Source of the DNA: Moraxellaceae bacterium UBA2477 | GTDB taxonomy: Bacteria; Pseudomonadota; Gammaproteobacteria; Pseudomonadales; Moraxellaceae | Direction: 5' to 3' | Assembly: GCA_002342025.1 (NCBI GenBank) | Contig: DDPD01000047.1 | Span: 1-50,543 of the forward strand | Length of the DNA stretch: 50,543 nt | In this document: positions 23,524 to 32,404 of the stretch, piece by piece | Position numbering within the stretch: position 1 is the stretch's first letter | Layout: each line of letters starts with the position of its first letter | Notes under the pieces: generated by a model | Told to the model about the DNA's origin: nothing | The model's database searches: none | Seen by the model: the letters and a program-made list of their open reading frames with translations, nothing else | Program-made: the position numbers and the translations under genes

Positions 23524-24552
23524 ATGACAACCATTGGTACACCGTTGATGTGGTCGCTGTTTGGACTCTTTGTGGTGATCGCACTAGCCCTCGACTTTTT
23601 TGCGCTGAATCGCCAAGGCTCCCACAAAGTCTCCATGCGTGAGGCCGGCATTTGGTCGCTACTTTGGGTCGCCCTCTCTTTTGTTTTCGTGGGCTGGATG
23701 TGGTGGCACCTGGGTGGAACGGGTACCGATGCCCTAGCCCGAGAGGTGGCAAATACCAAGGCCGTGGAGTTCATCACCGGCTATCTCATCGAAAAAGCCT
23801 TGGCCGTGGACAATGTCTTTGTCTTCCTTATGCTCTTCACCTACTTTGCCGTGCCTGCCGAGTTTCAAAAGCGCGTCCTTATGATCGGGGTGCTCGGCGC
23901 GCTGGTCCTGCGTGCTGTGATGATTCTGATTGGCGCCTGGCTGATCGCCAAATTCCACTGGATTCTCTATCTGTTTGGCGCTTTCCTGCTGTTTACCGGT
24001 ATCAAGATGTGGTGGGCTGCGGGACAAGAACCCGACTTGGACTCTAATCCCGCCTTGCAGTGGTTGCGTCGAAAAGTACGCATAGCCCCGGACTTCGACG
24101 GCGAAAAGTTTTTCACCTATATCGATGGCATCCGTGTTGTGACGCCGCTCGCGATTGTGGTGGCGCTCATCGGTATTGTGGATGTGGTCTTTGCCGTGGA
24201 CTCCATTCCGGCCATTTTTGCCATTACCACGGACCCCTTCATTGTGCTGACCTCGAATGTGTTCGCCATTCTCGGTCTACGCGCCATGTACTTCTTGCTA
24301 GCCGGCGTGCACGAGCGCTTCCACTTGTTGAGTTACGGTCTGGCTCTGGTTTTGGCGTTTATCGGTATCAAGATGTTGATTATTGATATCTATAAAATTC
24401 CCGTGGTGTGGTCGCTGTCGTTCACCATCGTGGTGTTGATCACCACGATGCTGTTGTCACTGCGTATTCCGCCGCCTAGTCACAAGGTCAGCAGCGCTTA
24501 CCCGTTCTCGGCGAAAGCGCCCACGCCTCAAAAAGACAGCCCCTCATCCTGA
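23524..24552 (+). CDS. TerC/Alx family integral membrane protein
   Basis: 342 residues with about nine membrane helices. The two diagnostic acidic motifs are present: LIEKALAVDNVFVFLML (near residue 90) and GIVDVVFAVDSIPAIFAITTDPFIV (near residue 220), the conserved pair of TerC proteins. Its length and helix pattern match the Alx branch (E. coli Alx, manganese efflux and pH-linked), more than tellurite-operon TerC, but the ion cannot be assigned with certainty. The C-terminal tail (about 25 residues) is soluble and proline-rich. I looked for the manganese riboswitch (yybP-ykoY) that precedes alx in enterobacteria and do not see it; the leader has a terminator hairpin instead. A bidirectional terminator follows at 24563-24597. 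Confidence 0.9.
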   Translation: MTTIGTPLMWSLFGLFVVIALALDFFALNRQGSHKVSMREAGIWSLLWVALSFVFVGWMWWHLGGTGTDALAREVANTKAVEFITGYLIEKALAVDNVFVFLMLFTYFAVPAEFQKRVLMIGVLGALVLRAVMILIGAWLIAKFHWILYLFGAFLLFTGIKMWWAAGQEPDLDSNPALQWLRRKVRIAPDFDGEKFFTYIDGIRVVTPLAIVVALIGIVDVVFAVDSIPAIFAITTDPFIVLTSNVFAILGLRAMYFLLAGVHERFHLLSYGLALVLAFIGIKMLIIDIYKIPVVWSLSFTIVVLITTMLLSLRIPPPSHKVSSAYPFSAKAPTPQKDSPSS

Positions 24553-24562
24553 GCACGGCAGA

Positions 24563-24601
24563 TTGGCCATCACCGAGACGGTATCAGTGATGGCCAACCT
24601 T
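24563..24601. terminator. bidirectional terminator between TerC and amidase genes
   Basis: The perfect 11-bp stem TTGGCCATCAC / GTGATGGCCAA (24563-24573 and 24587-24597) is followed by CCTTTT on the plus side. The amidase stop codon lies inside it, so it probably serves both convergent genes. Confidence 0.8.
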
Positions 24602-25991
24602 TTGCAGCCTCTAGCTCGTAGGCCAATTCCAGCAGCAACCTATCTTCACCCATACCTGCCGTAAAGTGCATACCAATCGGTAGTCCTTCCTGGCTCATGC
24701 CCATCGGCAGCGAAATAGCCGGGTCGCCGCTAATGTTCTGCAGCGCCGTAAATGGCGCATAGTTGCGCATGGCGGTGACGTTGTCCCACATCGGGCGAGA
24801 CGGAACAATCACCGTACCCACCGGAGGGGGCGGCGCCGTCAGGGTGGGGTTGAGGACGATATCAAAGCGCTCGGACATACCCGCCGTGACGCGATTGACT
24901 TGCTTTAAGCGTCTCATCACCCCAGGCATACGCCAGATGCATTTCACGAAGTGGCCACCAAACTCACGCGTAAAAGGCTCCACGTCCTTGGCCTGAAAAT
25001 TCGGCCCAATGAAAATGCGCCCCAGGCGCGTCATACCGAAAGACAGCATCGCGTAATAAGCTAAAAAGTCCTCACCCAACTGATCGGGGAAGGGAATCGG
25101 GAAATACTCCACCTGATGACCCAAGGACACGCAAATCTTGGCGGTGTCATCGAGTACCCGCAGGACATCGGGATGGATCGGGATGCCCGCAATCGCCTCA
25201 CGAACCACACCAATGCGCAACCGCTTTTTACCGGGAGCGGTAACATGGCCCAGTCGCGGCATTTTCGGGTTGCTGTAGTATTTTTCCGCCTCGGCCATAA
25301 ACAGCGCCGTATCACGCACGCTACGCGTCACCACCCCGTCATGCACTACATTGATGGGCAAGCCATCGGTGCCATCCATATGAATTAGGCGATGACGGCT
25401 GGCCTTTAAGCCAACGAGGCCACAACACGAGGCTGGAATTCGAATCGAGCCACCGCCATCATTCGCATGAGCGATGGGAACAACCCCCGCTGCCACTAAC
25501 GCGGCTGAACCACCGGACGAGCCACCGGGCGTGTGATTGGTGTGCCAGGGATTGCGCGTGATACCGGTGAGCACGGATTCGGTCACGGGTGGCACACCAA
25601 ATTCCGGCAGCGTGGTTTTACCCAACGCGATCAGGCCGGTGGAGAGCATTTGCTCCACATAAACGCCATTTTTTTGCGCGGGCCGCGTGTTCGTCGCACG
25701 ACTGCCGTGACGGGTCGGCAATCCTTTCAAATTGCTGTTGTCTTTGACGAAGGTGGGCACACCCGCCAAGCCACCACTGCGTGGCTTGGCCGCTAGTTGG
25801 CGAGCGGTCTCGAAGCCTTCACAGACAATCGCATTGAGTTGGGGATTAACTCGCCCAGCCCGCGCAATCGCGGCCTCCACGGCCTCGCTGGCACTGATTT
25901 CACGCCGAGCGATTCGGCTCGCCAACTCGACCGCGTCCGAAGTCCCTAAGGCATCGTCGCAAAACGCAGATACACTGTTATTTCTGTTCAT
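24570..25991 (-). CDS. amidase signature family hydrolase
   Basis: 473 residues from the ATG at 25991. The Ser-cisSer-Lys triad can be read directly: Lys83 in FVKDN, Ser158 in TPGGSSGGSAAL, and the nucleophile Ser182 in DGGGSIRIPASCCG; the 24-residue spacing from 158 to 182 is standard. It hydrolyses a carboxamide or an ester; the substrate is not predictable, and fatty acid amides, nitrile-derived amides or nylon oligomers are all possible. No signal peptide is seen, so it is cytoplasmic. The start could be moved upstream by 26 codons, but that part is lysine- and asparagine-rich and looks unlike the family. It is divergent from the ceramidase gene. Confidence 0.9.
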   Translation of the reverse strand: MNRNNSVSAFCDDALGTSDAVELASRIARREISASEAVEAAIARAGRVNPQLNAIVCEGFETARQLAAKPRSGGLAGVPTFVKDNSNLKGLPTRHGSRATNTRPAQKNGVYVEQMLSTGLIALGKTTLPEFGVPPVTESVLTGITRNPWHTNHTPGGSSGGSAALVAAGVVPIAHANDGGGSIRIPASCCGLVGLKASRHRLIHMDGTDGLPINVVHDGVVTRSVRDTALFMAEAEKYYSNPKMPRLGHVTAPGKKRLRIGVVREAIAGIPIHPDVLRVLDDTAKICVSLGHQVEYFPIPFPDQLGEDFLAYYAMLSFGMTRLGRIFIGPNFQAKDVEPFTREFGGHFVKCIWRMPGVMRRLKQVNRVTAGMSERFDIVLNPTLTAPPPPVGTVIVPSRPMWDNVTAMRNYAPFTALQNISGDPAISLPMGMSQEGLPIGMHFTAGMGEDRLLLELAYELEAAKGWPSLIPSR

Positions 25992-26015
25992 GTGGTCCGT
26001 TATCCTGTTTTTCTT

Positions 26016-26070
26016 GTTATTCAAATAACGTGCTTTAGCGCAGTCACTGGCCATCACACAGCCAGTCACT
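26016..26070. promoter_or_regulatory. symmetrical elements in the amidase-ceramidase divergent region
   Basis: Two features lie between the divergent starts at 25991 and 26123. GTTATTCAAATAAC (26016-26029) is a palindrome with a 2-base centre, 25 bases upstream of the amidase ATG. CAGTCACT occurs twice as a direct repeat (26041-26048 and 26063-26070), 22 bases apart, that is two helical turns. Either could bind a shared regulator; no regulator gene is adjacent. Confidence 0.35.
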
Positions 26071-26122
26071 TAAGCTAATACATCTATTTCAAAAAGACTC
26101 TGAAAAAGAGCATGGTTTTTTC

Positions 26123-28624
26123 ATGACGACGCCTTTTCGCCTTACGTTTTGGGGCTTATTAACCCTGTTATCTGCCTGTAATCTGAACGATGAGTCCTCA
26201 AGTCATCGGGCACAAGCCAAGCAAGCAGTGCTATCGAATACGCCGCTAGGCGCCTGTGCGCTGGCCAGTCCGTTGCGCGACCTAGTCTCGAAAGAGCATC
26301 GCGCCGATCAGGCCAGTGCTCATTCGCCGGAATCTGCTGCGCCAGCATCCAGCCAAACTAAATCAGCGCCCTCGCTCTACGGCGGGGCCTGCGCCAATAA
26401 CACGAAATTCCGAATCGGAAGCGGTGTTCATGACATGACCGGCCCCGCCGGCGATAGCATTTCGGCTGGCTACGAGAACAGTGAGCATGTGCTCAGAGGG
26501 ATTCATTTACGCCAATTCGCGCGTGCCTTTGCCATGCAGTCTCCATGCGATGGCAAACGCGTGATGATGGCCGTTTCAGAAACGGCTTTTATTACGCAGG
26601 GCATTCGCCAAACCGTCTTACAAAAAATTGCCCAAGACCCCGAGTTGTCGCGACACTACAACGCAAACAATGTCATGTTGTCGGCCACCCATACCCATTC
26701 GGGGCCCGGTGGCGAGGCACACCATGCAGCCTACAACTTGTTTCGTTTGGGCTACGACGCCCTGGTACATGAGATTTACAGCACGGGTATTTTTCGTGCG
26801 ATCCAGCAAGCCCATCGCAACCTAGAGGCAAACAGCGAGCCCGGCACAGTGCAACTTGCCATGGGTGAATTACTCAACGCCAACACCAATCGCTCCGAAA
26901 CGGCCTTTGCCAACAACCCAGTTCAAGAACGCCAACAGTGGCTCGATGTCGCCGGCAATGAAGTTCGGGTGAATAAGCAGATGGTGCAATTACGCTTTGA
27001 TCGCGCCAATGGAAACGCCATCGGATTATTGAATTGGTTCGGTGTACACACCACGTCGGTTGGTATCCATGAGCCGCTCATCAGCAGTGATAACAAGGGG
27101 TTGGCGGCCTACACCCTCGAACGCATGATGGGCACTGACTATCTCGCCAAGGACGAGCAAGACCGATTTGTGGCCGCTTTTGCGCAAGCCGATGAAGGCG
27201 ACTCTAGCCCGAACTTATGCTTCAGGGAAAACCCCTTCCCCAGTCGCTCCATTGGCTGCGGTATCGATACGCTACAGAGCAATGCCGCCGCAGGTGTTAA
27301 GCAGTTGGCTCGCGCCATCGAGCTCTACGACCAAAGCACGACCCCTTTACGAGGCAGCGTCGCCAGTCGCCTGGTTCATGTCCGCATGGATGACATCGAC
27401 ATTAATGACCCCGTGGTGTTAGCCAGCTTAAAACACCCCGCCGCATTAGATGACCCGAAAAAGCGCACCTGCACAGCAGCCTTAGGTTTCTCCATGGCCG
27501 CTGGTGCTGAGGACAACCCGGGCCCCAGCCAAGAAGGTATTACCTGTCGTGATATCGATGTAGTGGGCAACCTCTTAGCCGACATTCAGACCATGATGAA
27601 AACCATGGCGGGTTATGCCTCAGAAGCGGGTTATTTTTCCCTACCCGCTAAAACGGCCGGTACGGTTTTGGGTTGTGGACTGACCACCGCTGCCAGTGTA
27701 CTTCCGGGCTTGCCCGACGCGGACTACAGCTGTCATGCGGAAAAGCCGATTTTGTTCCCCATTGGCAGTACTGAGCTGATCAGCAACGCAGATCTGCCCT
27801 TGCAGATCTTCACTTTGGGGCAAGTTGCCGTGGTCGCCCTGCCTTGGGAAGTCACCACAACTGCCGCCCGCCGCATTCGTGCCACGGTCATGAACGAACT
27901 GAAGCCCGCGGGCATTGAGCAAGTGATTGTTGCCGGCCTGAGCAATGACTTTGTGCAATACCTAACCACGCGAGAAGAGTACGCCACGCAACAATACGAA
28001 GGTGGCTCAACGCATTTCGGCCCGTGGACACTTGCCGCTGTGCAACAGTCACTGCGCCCGTTAGCGATCAGCTTACGTGACGGCACACCACCCCCCGTCG
28101 GCGTTGCAGCCCCCGTCACCTCACCCAGCATTCCATCGCGTGCGCCCTTTATTGCCGGGGACTTGTTGGCCCCCAATACGCAATTTGGCGATGTCACGCT
28201 GGATGCCAAACCAACCTATCAGGCTGGCGAATCCGTGGTCGTGAAATTTGCCTCTGCGCATCCACGCAATGATGCGCTGGAAAAGCTGAATAAGGCCTAT
28301 CTGCTGGCAGAGCGTGAGATAGGGAAAGATCGCTGGGAAGTAGTGGCACGGGAGCGTGACCCTGAAATGATCATGCGCTGGCATGCCCGTCCCGAAGCCC
28401 CTGCATTGGGACAGGCATTCCCGCTACGCAGCTCGGAGATCGAAGCCATTTGGCATTTACCCCGAAATCTTGCCAAAGGTCGCTACCGTATTCGCCATGA
28501 AGGCACCGCAGCTCCGATACTCAGTCAAGGTACCGGATCGCCTACTCCGTTTACTGGGGTCAGTGCCATATTCAGCGTGAATGGCCCCGTCAGTGATTGC
28601 CCAGGCTACCCAGCCCTCTTTTGA
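26123..28624 (+). CDS. neutral/alkaline ceramidase lipoprotein
   Basis: 833 residues. A lipoprotein signal is clear (LTLLSAC, Cys19). The N-terminal catalytic domain (PF04734) runs from about residue 90: FRIGSGVHDMTGPAGDSISAGYEN, then VMLSATHTHSGPGG (His ligands for zinc), LNWFGVHTTSVG, and AQADEGDSSPN. That last hexapeptide corresponds to the GDVSPN amidase motif of known neutral ceramidases, whose serine is catalytic, here Ser362. LTTREEYATQQYEGGSTHFGPWT is also family-typical. A C-terminal immunoglobulin-like domain starts about residue 680. The enzyme splits ceramide into sphingosine and fatty acid; sphingolipids are mostly eukaryotic, so a role on host or algal lipid is plausible. Confidence 0.93.
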   Translation: MTTPFRLTFWGLLTLLSACNLNDESSSHRAQAKQAVLSNTPLGACALASPLRDLVSKEHRADQASAHSPESAAPASSQTKSAPSLYGGACANNTKFRIGSGVHDMTGPAGDSISAGYENSEHVLRGIHLRQFARAFAMQSPCDGKRVMMAVSETAFITQGIRQTVLQKIAQDPELSRHYNANNVMLSATHTHSGPGGEAHHAAYNLFRLGYDALVHEIYSTGIFRAIQQAHRNLEANSEPGTVQLAMGELLNANTNRSETAFANNPVQERQQWLDVAGNEVRVNKQMVQLRFDRANGNAIGLLNWFGVHTTSVGIHEPLISSDNKGLAAYTLERMMGTDYLAKDEQDRFVAAFAQADEGDSSPNLCFRENPFPSRSIGCGIDTLQSNAAAGVKQLARAIELYDQSTTPLRGSVASRLVHVRMDDIDINDPVVLASLKHPAALDDPKKRTCTAALGFSMAAGAEDNPGPSQEGITCRDIDVVGNLLADIQTMMKTMAGYASEAGYFSLPAKTAGTVLGCGLTTAASVLPGLPDADYSCHAEKPILFPIGSTELISNADLPLQIFTLGQVAVVALPWEVTTTAARRIRATVMNELKPAGIEQVIVAGLSNDFVQYLTTREEYATQQYEGGSTHFGPWTLAAVQQSLRPLAISLRDGTPPPVGVAAPVTSPSIPSRAPFIAGDLLAPNTQFGDVTLDAKPTYQAGESVVVKFASAHPRNDALEKLNKAYLLAEREIGKDRWEVVARERDPEMIMRWHARPEAPALGQAFPLRSSEIEAIWHLPRNLAKGRYRIRHEGTAAPILSQGTGSPTPFTGVSAIFSVNGPVSDCPGYPALF

Positions 28625-28657
28625 GGGCGGCAGCCAAACGGGAGACCTAGTCGCAGC

Positions 28658-30496
28658 TTAGAACCAATCTGATGCAGCTTGGGCACACACCATTTCACGC
28701 CGGGCTACAACACCTAGCCACGGCGTGATTTTCGGCAGCTCATACTGGAAGAAGTAATCACAAGCGCCACGCTTGCCAGCTACGAAGCCGTTAGGCCACT
28801 GCCCGGCATCCGCGGTCTGCGCGGCCAGCGCCAGCTCCAACCAGATCCACGCCAGCACCACATGCCCGAAGCCCTGCAGATAGCTCGTGGCATTCGCCAG
28901 CGCCTCGGCCGGATTGCCCGTCGCCCAGGCCGCCTGCGTTGCCGACACGACTTCCTGCAAAGCCGCCTTTAACGCCCGACCATGCGCCTGCAAGCCGACA
29001 TCCGCCGAGGCCGAACGTGTCACCGTCTCGCCGATGCGCGCAGCCAGCGCCTTCAGCGCCGCACCCTCGTTCATCAGCACCTTGCGGCCGAGCAGATCCA
29101 GGCCCTGAATGCCGTGCGTGCCCTCGTGGATCATGTTCAGACGGTTGTCGCGCCAGTACTGCTCGACCGGGAAATCGCGCGTGTAGCCATAGCCGCCCAG
29201 AATCTGGATAGCCTGGCTGTTGGCCTCCTGCGCCCACTCGCTGGGCCAGCTCTTGGCAATCGGTACCAGCAGCTCCAGCAGCAGCCCGGCGGCCTTCGCC
29301 TGCTCCGGCGTGCCGGTACTTTCTTCATCGACCAAGCGTGCACAGAACAGGCCCAGCGCCAACCCGCCCTCGGCAATCGCCTTCTGCATCATGAGCATGC
29401 GCTTTACATCGGTGTGCTCGATAATCGGCACTTGTGGACTGCTATGATTTTTGCCGCCAGCACCGGCATGACGACCCTGTGGACGCTGCTTGGCATACTC
29501 CAGCGAGGCTTCGTAACCGGCATAACCGAGCATGGTTGCGCCCAGACCCACTGCGATGCGCGCCTCGTTCATCAGCGTGAACATGCAGCGCAAACCATTG
29601 CCTTCGCCGCCAATCAAATAGCCCACCGCCCCCGCTTTACCCTCGACTGGGAACTTGCCCTCGCCGAAGTTGAGCAGCGTATTGACCGCCCCGCGATAGC
29701 CACACTTGTGATTGAGCCCGGCCAGCGCCACATCATTGCGCTGACCTTTAGACCGGCCTTCAGCATCCACCAAAATACGCGGCACGATAAATAGCGAAAT
29801 GCCCTTAACGCCCGCCACCGGCTTACCATCCGGCCCCGGAATCTTCGCCAGCACGAGGTGGATAATGTTGTCGCCCATCTCATGCTCGCCGCCGGTGATC
29901 CACATCTTGTTGCCGGTTAAACGATAGCGCGCACCTAGCGGGTCATCTTCGCCGCCCGCATCAGGCAAAGCTCGCGTGGCAATATCGGACAAGCTAGAGC
30001 CAGCCTGCGGTTCACTCAAACACATCGTGCCGTAGGTCGTGCCGGCAAAGCCCGTCTTCGCAAACACCTCGATCTGCTTAGGCGTGCCATGCGCAAAGAT
30101 GGTATTGGCATTACCGCGCGTCAGCATTGGATACGCCGCCAGCGACACACTCGCCTTATAGAAGAAACTCATCGACGCCATCTCGACCACGGTCGGCAGC
30201 TGCATGCCACCCACCTCAGCCGGCTTGCTCGCCGCCATCAACCCCGCCTCATTGAACGCCGCCAGCGCAACCGGCGTCTCCTTCGGCAGATGCACCGTCA
30301 CCCCGTCAAACTCCGGTTCCTGGATATCCGTGAGCCGATTAATCGGCGCAAACTGCTCCGTCGCAATCTGCTCGCTAAGATCCAGCACCGCAGCAAAGGT
30401 GTCGTTGTTGTGCTCGGCATGAAACTCACGCTGACAAAGGGCTTCGGCCTGAAGCCAGTCATTCAAAAGGAAATCGAGCGTAAGACGATGCGACAT
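28658..30496 (-). CDS. acyl-CoA dehydrogenase, DmdC/FadE-like (612 residues)
   Basis: Catalyses FAD-dependent alpha,beta-dehydrogenation of an acyl-CoA. The protein has the extra N-terminal domain (MSHRLTLDFLLNDWLQAEALC...FAAVLDLSEQIA) and the extra C-terminal region typical of the roughly 600-residue group that includes 3-methylmercaptopropionyl-CoA dehydrogenase DmdC. The FAD/substrate motifs are TTYGTMCLSEPQAGSSL, YRLTGNKMWITGGEHEM and ILGGYGYTRDFPVEQYWRD, and the catalytic base is Glu458 in NMIHEGTHGIQ. Its natural substrate is probably a medium- or long-chain acyl-CoA, but a sulphur-containing one is not excluded. It is downstream of dcd on the same strand, separated by the 109-bp hairpin repeat, so probably transcribed separately. 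Confidence 0.93.
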   Translation of the reverse strand: MSHRLTLDFLLNDWLQAEALCQREFHAEHNNDTFAAVLDLSEQIATEQFAPINRLTDIQEPEFDGVTVHLPKETPVALAAFNEAGLMAASKPAEVGGMQLPTVVEMASMSFFYKASVSLAAYPMLTRGNANTIFAHGTPKQIEVFAKTGFAGTTYGTMCLSEPQAGSSLSDIATRALPDAGGEDDPLGARYRLTGNKMWITGGEHEMGDNIIHLVLAKIPGPDGKPVAGVKGISLFIVPRILVDAEGRSKGQRNDVALAGLNHKCGYRGAVNTLLNFGEGKFPVEGKAGAVGYLIGGEGNGLRCMFTLMNEARIAVGLGATMLGYAGYEASLEYAKQRPQGRHAGAGGKNHSSPQVPIIEHTDVKRMLMMQKAIAEGGLALGLFCARLVDEESTGTPEQAKAAGLLLELLVPIAKSWPSEWAQEANSQAIQILGGYGYTRDFPVEQYWRDNRLNMIHEGTHGIQGLDLLGRKVLMNEGAALKALAARIGETVTRSASADVGLQAHGRALKAALQEVVSATQAAWATGNPAEALANATSYLQGFGHVVLAWIWLELALAAQTADAGQWPNGFVAGKRGACDYFFQYELPKITPWLGVVARREMVCAQAASDWF

Positions 30497-30545
30497 ATTG
30501 AAGCTCCAAAATCACGGCGCGAACGCCCGAAAAGAGAACGCAGTT

Positions 30546-30654
30546 CATCTGGTGCGGCCTCACACTGGAAAACCGTCATGCGCCATGGATGGCGCATGAG
30601 AGCCTACAGGGAAGTATTCACGGCGTGTTTTCCAGTGTGAGGCCGCACCGGATG
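30546..30654. repeat. 109-bp hairpin repeat, copy B
   Basis: The arms 30546-30573 and 30627-30654 pair at 27 of 28 positions. Inside are the same CATGCGCCAT/ATGGCGCATG stem (here with a GG loop) and the same 77-base unit as copy A at 18465-18573, in opposite orientation on the plus strand but the same orientation relative to the upstream gene's transcription (dcd, minus strand, stop 6 bases away). The outer 16 bases of each arm are unlike copy A but complementary to each other. Confidence 0.85.
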
Positions 30655-30660
30655 GCCGAC

Positions 30661-31227
30661 TCAAGTCTTAGGCAGCGTAACCCCCGTCTGCCCCTGGTAT
30701 TTGCCCCCACGATCCTTATAAGAAGTCGCACAAATTTCATCGCTCTCAAAGAACAACATCTGCGCCACACCCTCATTTGCGTAGATCTTGGCTGGAAGGT
30801 TAGTGGTGTTAGAAAACTCCAACGTCACATGCCCCTCCCACTCTGGCTCCAGCGGCGTCACATTCACAATAATGCCGCAACGCGCATACGTGCTCTTGCC
30901 CAGACACACCACCAGCGTGCTGCGTGGAATCCGGAAATACTCCACCGTGCGCGCCAACGCAAAACTGTTCGGCGGGATGATGCAAACATCCGAGACCACA
31001 TCCACGAAGTTCTTTTCGTCGAAATTCTTAGGGTCCACGATGGTCGAATTAATGTTGGTGAAGATCTTAAATTCATTCGCGCAACGCACATCGTAGCCGT
31101 AGCTCGAGGTACCGTAAGACACAATCTTCTGGCCATTTTGCTGACGAACCTGACCCGGCTCGAAGGGCTCGATCATGCCGTGCTGTTCGGACATGCGACG
31201 AATCCAGTGATCTGATTTGATGCTCAT
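30661..31227 (-). CDS. dcd: dCTP deaminase
   Basis: 188 residues, the usual length in pseudomonad-like gammaproteobacteria. It converts dCTP to dUTP, a first step of dTMP supply. The trimer-forming core is visible: PRSTLVVCLGKSTYARCGI with the substrate-binding serines and arginine, and EWEGHVTLEFSNTTNLPAKI carrying the catalytic glutamate, Glu137. The N-terminus MSIKSDHWIRRMSEQHGMIEPF is the family standard and fixes the start. It lies 22 bases downstream of apbC on the same strand, a conserved pairing; the hairpin repeat is just after its stop codon. Confidence 0.96.
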   Translation of the reverse strand: MSIKSDHWIRRMSEQHGMIEPFEPGQVRQQNGQKIVSYGTSSYGYDVRCANEFKIFTNINSTIVDPKNFDEKNFVDVVSDVCIIPPNSFALARTVEYFRIPRSTLVVCLGKSTYARCGIIVNVTPLEPEWEGHVTLEFSNTTNLPAKIYANEGVAQMLFFESDEICATSYKDRGGKYQGQTGVTLPKT

Positions 31228-31249
31228 GCTGCAGTCTCGTTCAATGCAC

Positions 31250-32344
31250 TCAGTGCGTTGGGTTCAAAGGAATACGGGTATCGGCCACACGCGGCCCCAG
31301 CGCCAAGCGGGCAGCGGTGTGACGCGCCATCTCACGATAATAACCGGCCAGCTCACCATTCGGCTCGGCCACCACTGTCGGCACGCCGCTATCCGTCTGT
31401 TCGCGAATGCGACGGTCCAGCGGTAGCTGCGCCAGCAGCGTGGTGTCGTACTGCGCCGCCATGCGGGCACCGCCACCCTCACCGAAAATATGCTCGGTGT
31501 GACCGCAATTCGAGCAGATGTGCTGCGCCATATTCTCGACCACGCCCAGCACGGAGATGTCGACTTTGCGGAACATCTCGATGCCCTTCTTAGCATCCAG
31601 CGTGGCAATGTCTTGCGGCGTGGTGACGATGACGGCGCCGCCCACAGGCACGCGCTGTGCCAGCGTGAGCTGGATGTCGCCAGTGCCCGGCGGCATATCC
31701 ACCACGAGATAATCCAACGATGACCAGCGCGTCTGCGTGACGAGCTGAATGAGCGCACCCGTGGCTTTCGGCCCGCGCCAAACCACAGGGGTATCGCCCT
31801 GAAGTAAGAAACCAATCGACATGACTTCAATGCCATGCGCGTGATGCGGCACGAACCACGCGTCATCGACGGTGTCAGGGTATTTGCCGTTACCCACGCC
31901 GAGCATGGTGGGCAGGCTGGGGCCGTAGATATCGGCATCCAACAAGCCCACCTTGGCACCTTCTCGGGCCAGGGCCAGAGCCAAATTCACGGCGGTAGTG
32001 GATTTGCCCACACCGCCCTTACCGGACGCCACCACGATGACATTTCGCGCCAAGGTCAGCGGCGCGACCTCACCCTGAGGCTTGATACGCGGAATGGCTA
32101 ATGACCAACGAATATGAACGTCACGCGCACCGGCCACATGCAATGCGGCTTCTAGCTTAGTGCCAAAGGCTTCAGCGGGATTGGCGTGGGGATACGGCAG
32201 TGCCATGTGCACAAAAACACGGCCATCGTCTGTGACCTGCGTGTCCTGCGGGACCGCCAATAAGAGATAAGTTGCGTCAGGACCAAGGTAAGGATCGTGA
32301 TGCGCGGCCAGTACGGCATCGACCACGGCGCGGGTGATACTCAT
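31250..32344 (-). CDS. apbC: iron-sulphur cluster carrier protein ApbC/Mrp
   Basis: 364 residues. The N-terminal DUF59/MIP18-like domain (about 1-85) precedes a P-loop ATPase of the Mrp/NBP35 type. The deviant Walker A loop is GKGGVGKS (residues 108-115), followed by GLLDADIYGPSLPTMLG and the conserved DYLVVDMPPGTGDIQLTL. The CSNCGH motif near residue 280 supplies the two cysteines that hold a bridging [4Fe-4S] cluster. The protein loads Fe-S clusters onto apoproteins in the cytoplasm. In many gammaproteobacteria metG is divergent and immediately adjacent; here about 6.7 kb of other genes lie between them. Confidence 0.95.
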   Translation of the reverse strand: MSITRAVVDAVLAAHHDPYLGPDATYLLLAVPQDTQVTDDGRVFVHMALPYPHANPAEAFGTKLEAALHVAGARDVHIRWSLAIPRIKPQGEVAPLTLARNVIVVASGKGGVGKSTTAVNLALALAREGAKVGLLDADIYGPSLPTMLGVGNGKYPDTVDDAWFVPHHAHGIEVMSIGFLLQGDTPVVWRGPKATGALIQLVTQTRWSSLDYLVVDMPPGTGDIQLTLAQRVPVGGAVIVTTPQDIATLDAKKGIEMFRKVDISVLGVVENMAQHICSNCGHTEHIFGEGGGARMAAQYDTTLLAQLPLDRRIREQTDSGVPTVVAEPNGELAGYYREMARHTAARLALGPRVADTRIPLNPTH

Positions 32345-32404
32345 GGGTGTGAGACATCCAAAAAAATGAGCTTGTATGCTAGCGGTCTCAGTTCACGAAT
32401 GCAC

